Shown here in pieces: positions 63,207 through 64,000 of a stretch of 64,000 nt of DNA. Source of the DNA: an uncultured Eubacteriales bacterium. GTDB lineage: Bacteria > Bacillota > Clostridia > Christensenellales > Aristaeellaceae. The stretch covers positions 37,918-101,917 of the forward strand of contig CADCFG010000020.1 of the NCBI GenBank assembly GCA_902800625.1, written 5' to 3'. Within the stretch, counting starts at the first letter, position 1; each line of letters begins with the position of its first letter. Under the pieces are notes generated by a model. It made no database searches. It was given only the letters and a program-made list of their open reading frames with translations, and was not told the DNA's origin. Both the position numbers and the translations under genes were made by a program.

Positions 63207-63703
63207 AGATACGGCCTCCGTTTGAGATGCTGGATCATTATAACACAGGCATCGAGGGCAATCAAGAGGTCTCGGCTGTCGATCCGGCAAAAGCCAGCAA
63301 GGTGCTATCCGGAAGAAAAAAATGTGCCGCGCCTAACCATACAGCCATGTGGGAAACCCAGGGTCAACCGCTTTAGCGCCGAACCGGGTTCATGGATTTC
63401 TGTATGGCCGGAGCGATGTATGCGTCACGCTGTCTCGTGTCTGTTCACGATTCATGCGCCGAAGGATGGCAAGTGCAGCAGCTATGTACCGAAGAAGGAA
63501 ACGTGAGCGAAAGGAGGCTCTTTTCATGATAGCCGCATGAGAAACTCAAGCAAAAGCTGCTTGAAACGGAAGTTGCCAAAACGAATCATGCGCCAAAGAT
63601 CGGAGTGGAAATGCGCCAAACATCGGAGTGAAATTCAGCCAATCATCGGATTTCGCTTGATTTCTGCATGGATCTGTGCTAAGATGGGCTTGGGTGAGGC
63701 AAA
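63207..63703. other. Intergenic region with a long hairpin and IS21-like repeats
   Basis: No gene supported. A 71-base inverted structure lies at 63337-63407 (CCATACAGCCATG pairs with CATGG...CTGTATGG). Three related 21-23-bp direct repeats (GCGCCAAAGATCGGAGTG, GCGCCAAACATCGGAGTG, then a shorter variant) occupy 63588-63654 and look like the multiple terminal repeats of IS21-family elements. Confidence 0.45.
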
Positions 63704-63771
63704 GTGAAGAAGTATCGAAACAGAGTGGTTGACGCCATCCTGCAGGAAAGCTTGAAGGCAAGGGAGCCGTC

Positions 63772-64000
63772 ATGATCGAAGGGCCGAAGTGGTGCGGCAA
63801 AACCACCACGGCGGAGCAGATCGCCAAGAGTGTTTTGTACATGGACGATCCGCAATCGAAAGAGCAGAACGTCAATATGGCGGCGCTGAATCCCAAGCGG
63901 CTGCTCAGCGGAGAGACGCCGCGATTGATTGACGAGTGGCAGATCGCGCCAAAGCTCTGGGACGCCATTCGCTTTGAGGTGGATCACCGCGACGACCTGG
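63772..64000 (+). CDS. AAA ATPase of DUF4143 type (cut by window edge)
   Basis: 76 residues visible, starting EGPKWCGKTTTA with a Walker A loop, then ARLIDEWQ-type DEWQIAPKLW. This is the DUF4143/AAA_14 family. The usual N-terminus (KKYRNRVVDAILQES) is present just upstream at 63704-63760 in another frame, one base short, so the gene may be frameshifted or the sequence may contain an error. The C-terminal domain lies outside. Confidence 0.72.
   Translation, partial: MIEGPKWCGKTTTAEQIAKSVLYMDDPQSKEQNVNMAALNPKRLLSGETPRLIDEWQIAPKLWDAIRFEVDHRDDL

Larger units (their letters stand above)
31875..64000. mobile_element. Integrative mobilizable/conjugative element (right end outside window)
   Basis: Immediately after the tRNA-Asn gene lie a tyrosine recombinase, VirE-type replication protein, relaxase, MobC and ParM-like gene, followed by TnpV, regulators and a defence island. 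Small proteins typical of clostridial elements recur near 62.7-63.2 kb. No second copy of the tRNA 3' end was seen, and no VirB4/VirD4-like genes occur in the window. Composition varies strongly by cargo block. Confidence 0.8.

Overview
The window comes from a GC-rich, strictly anaerobic, spore-forming Firmicute of the Clostridia, probably an uncultured gut lineage related to Christensenellales or Oscillospirales; that placement is inference. The support is a single-chain pyruvate:ferredoxin oxidoreductase, SpoIIE, a tryptophan T-box leader, SH3b wall proteins and a LacI-linked sugar ABC transporter. It divides into a chromosomal backbone (1 to about 31.87 kb) and a horizontally acquired element (about 31.88 kb to the right edge).

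Backbone. 1-9.5 kb: gltX (partial), galM, a metallo-beta-lactamase-fold hydrolase, two membrane or envelope proteins of unknown role, a HAD phosphatase and a TrpB2-type tryptophan synthase beta chain behind a T-box. 9.9-20.2 kb: an addB-like nuclease subunit, two secreted SH3b proteins, an SDR epimerase, rsmG, a small lipoprotein, a TtcA-like tRNA thiolase and a spore-coat-like protein. 20.2-31.3 kb: a LacI regulator, spoIIE, a sugar ABC transporter (binding protein plus two permeases, no ATPase) and a PFOR gene whose frame is broken at two places where conserved sequence is missing. Long intergenic stretches carry a composite repeat family (near 2.3-3.0, 7.8-8.0 and 16.8-17.4 kb), and three other spacers carry inverted arrays of 7-bp words. 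Neither repeat type was seen in the mobile element.

Mobile element. It starts at the 3' end of a tRNA-Asn gene beside a tyrosine recombinase. Its left module, on the minus strand, runs ParM-like ATPase plus small partner, possible oriT, MobC, MobA/MobL-type relaxase, VirE-type replication protein and integrase. A structured RNA ending in a terminator precedes the ParM gene. TnpV, an XRE repressor with three palindromic operators and a SLOG-family gene follow. No type IV secretion genes are in the window, so it is either a mobilizable element or the left part of a larger conjugative element; the right end is not visible.

Cargo. 40.7-47.7 kb holds a HipA-like kinase with an adjacent XRE gene, two tandem paralogous small membrane proteins, further regulators and hypothetical genes. 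47.7-62.7 kb is a defence island on the plus strand. In order it encodes a putative PD-(D/E)XK protein, a MazG-like protein, a nuclease-helicase fusion, an HTH protein, a type I methyltransferase carrying its own HsdR-type nuclease domain, HsdS, an unknown protein, a DGQHR-domain protein fused to a nucleoside-deoxyribosyltransferase-like (DRHyd) domain, a PLD-helicase-DUF3427 protein and a GmrSD-type enzyme with a possible EVE/PUA-like C-terminus. Four of the first six junctions are 4-bp overlaps or near-abutting. The absence of a normal HsdR and the DGQHR-DRHyd fusion are the best candidates for an undescribed defence system. The edge holds two small element-conserved proteins, an apparent IS21-like end and the start of a DUF4143-type AAA ATPase.
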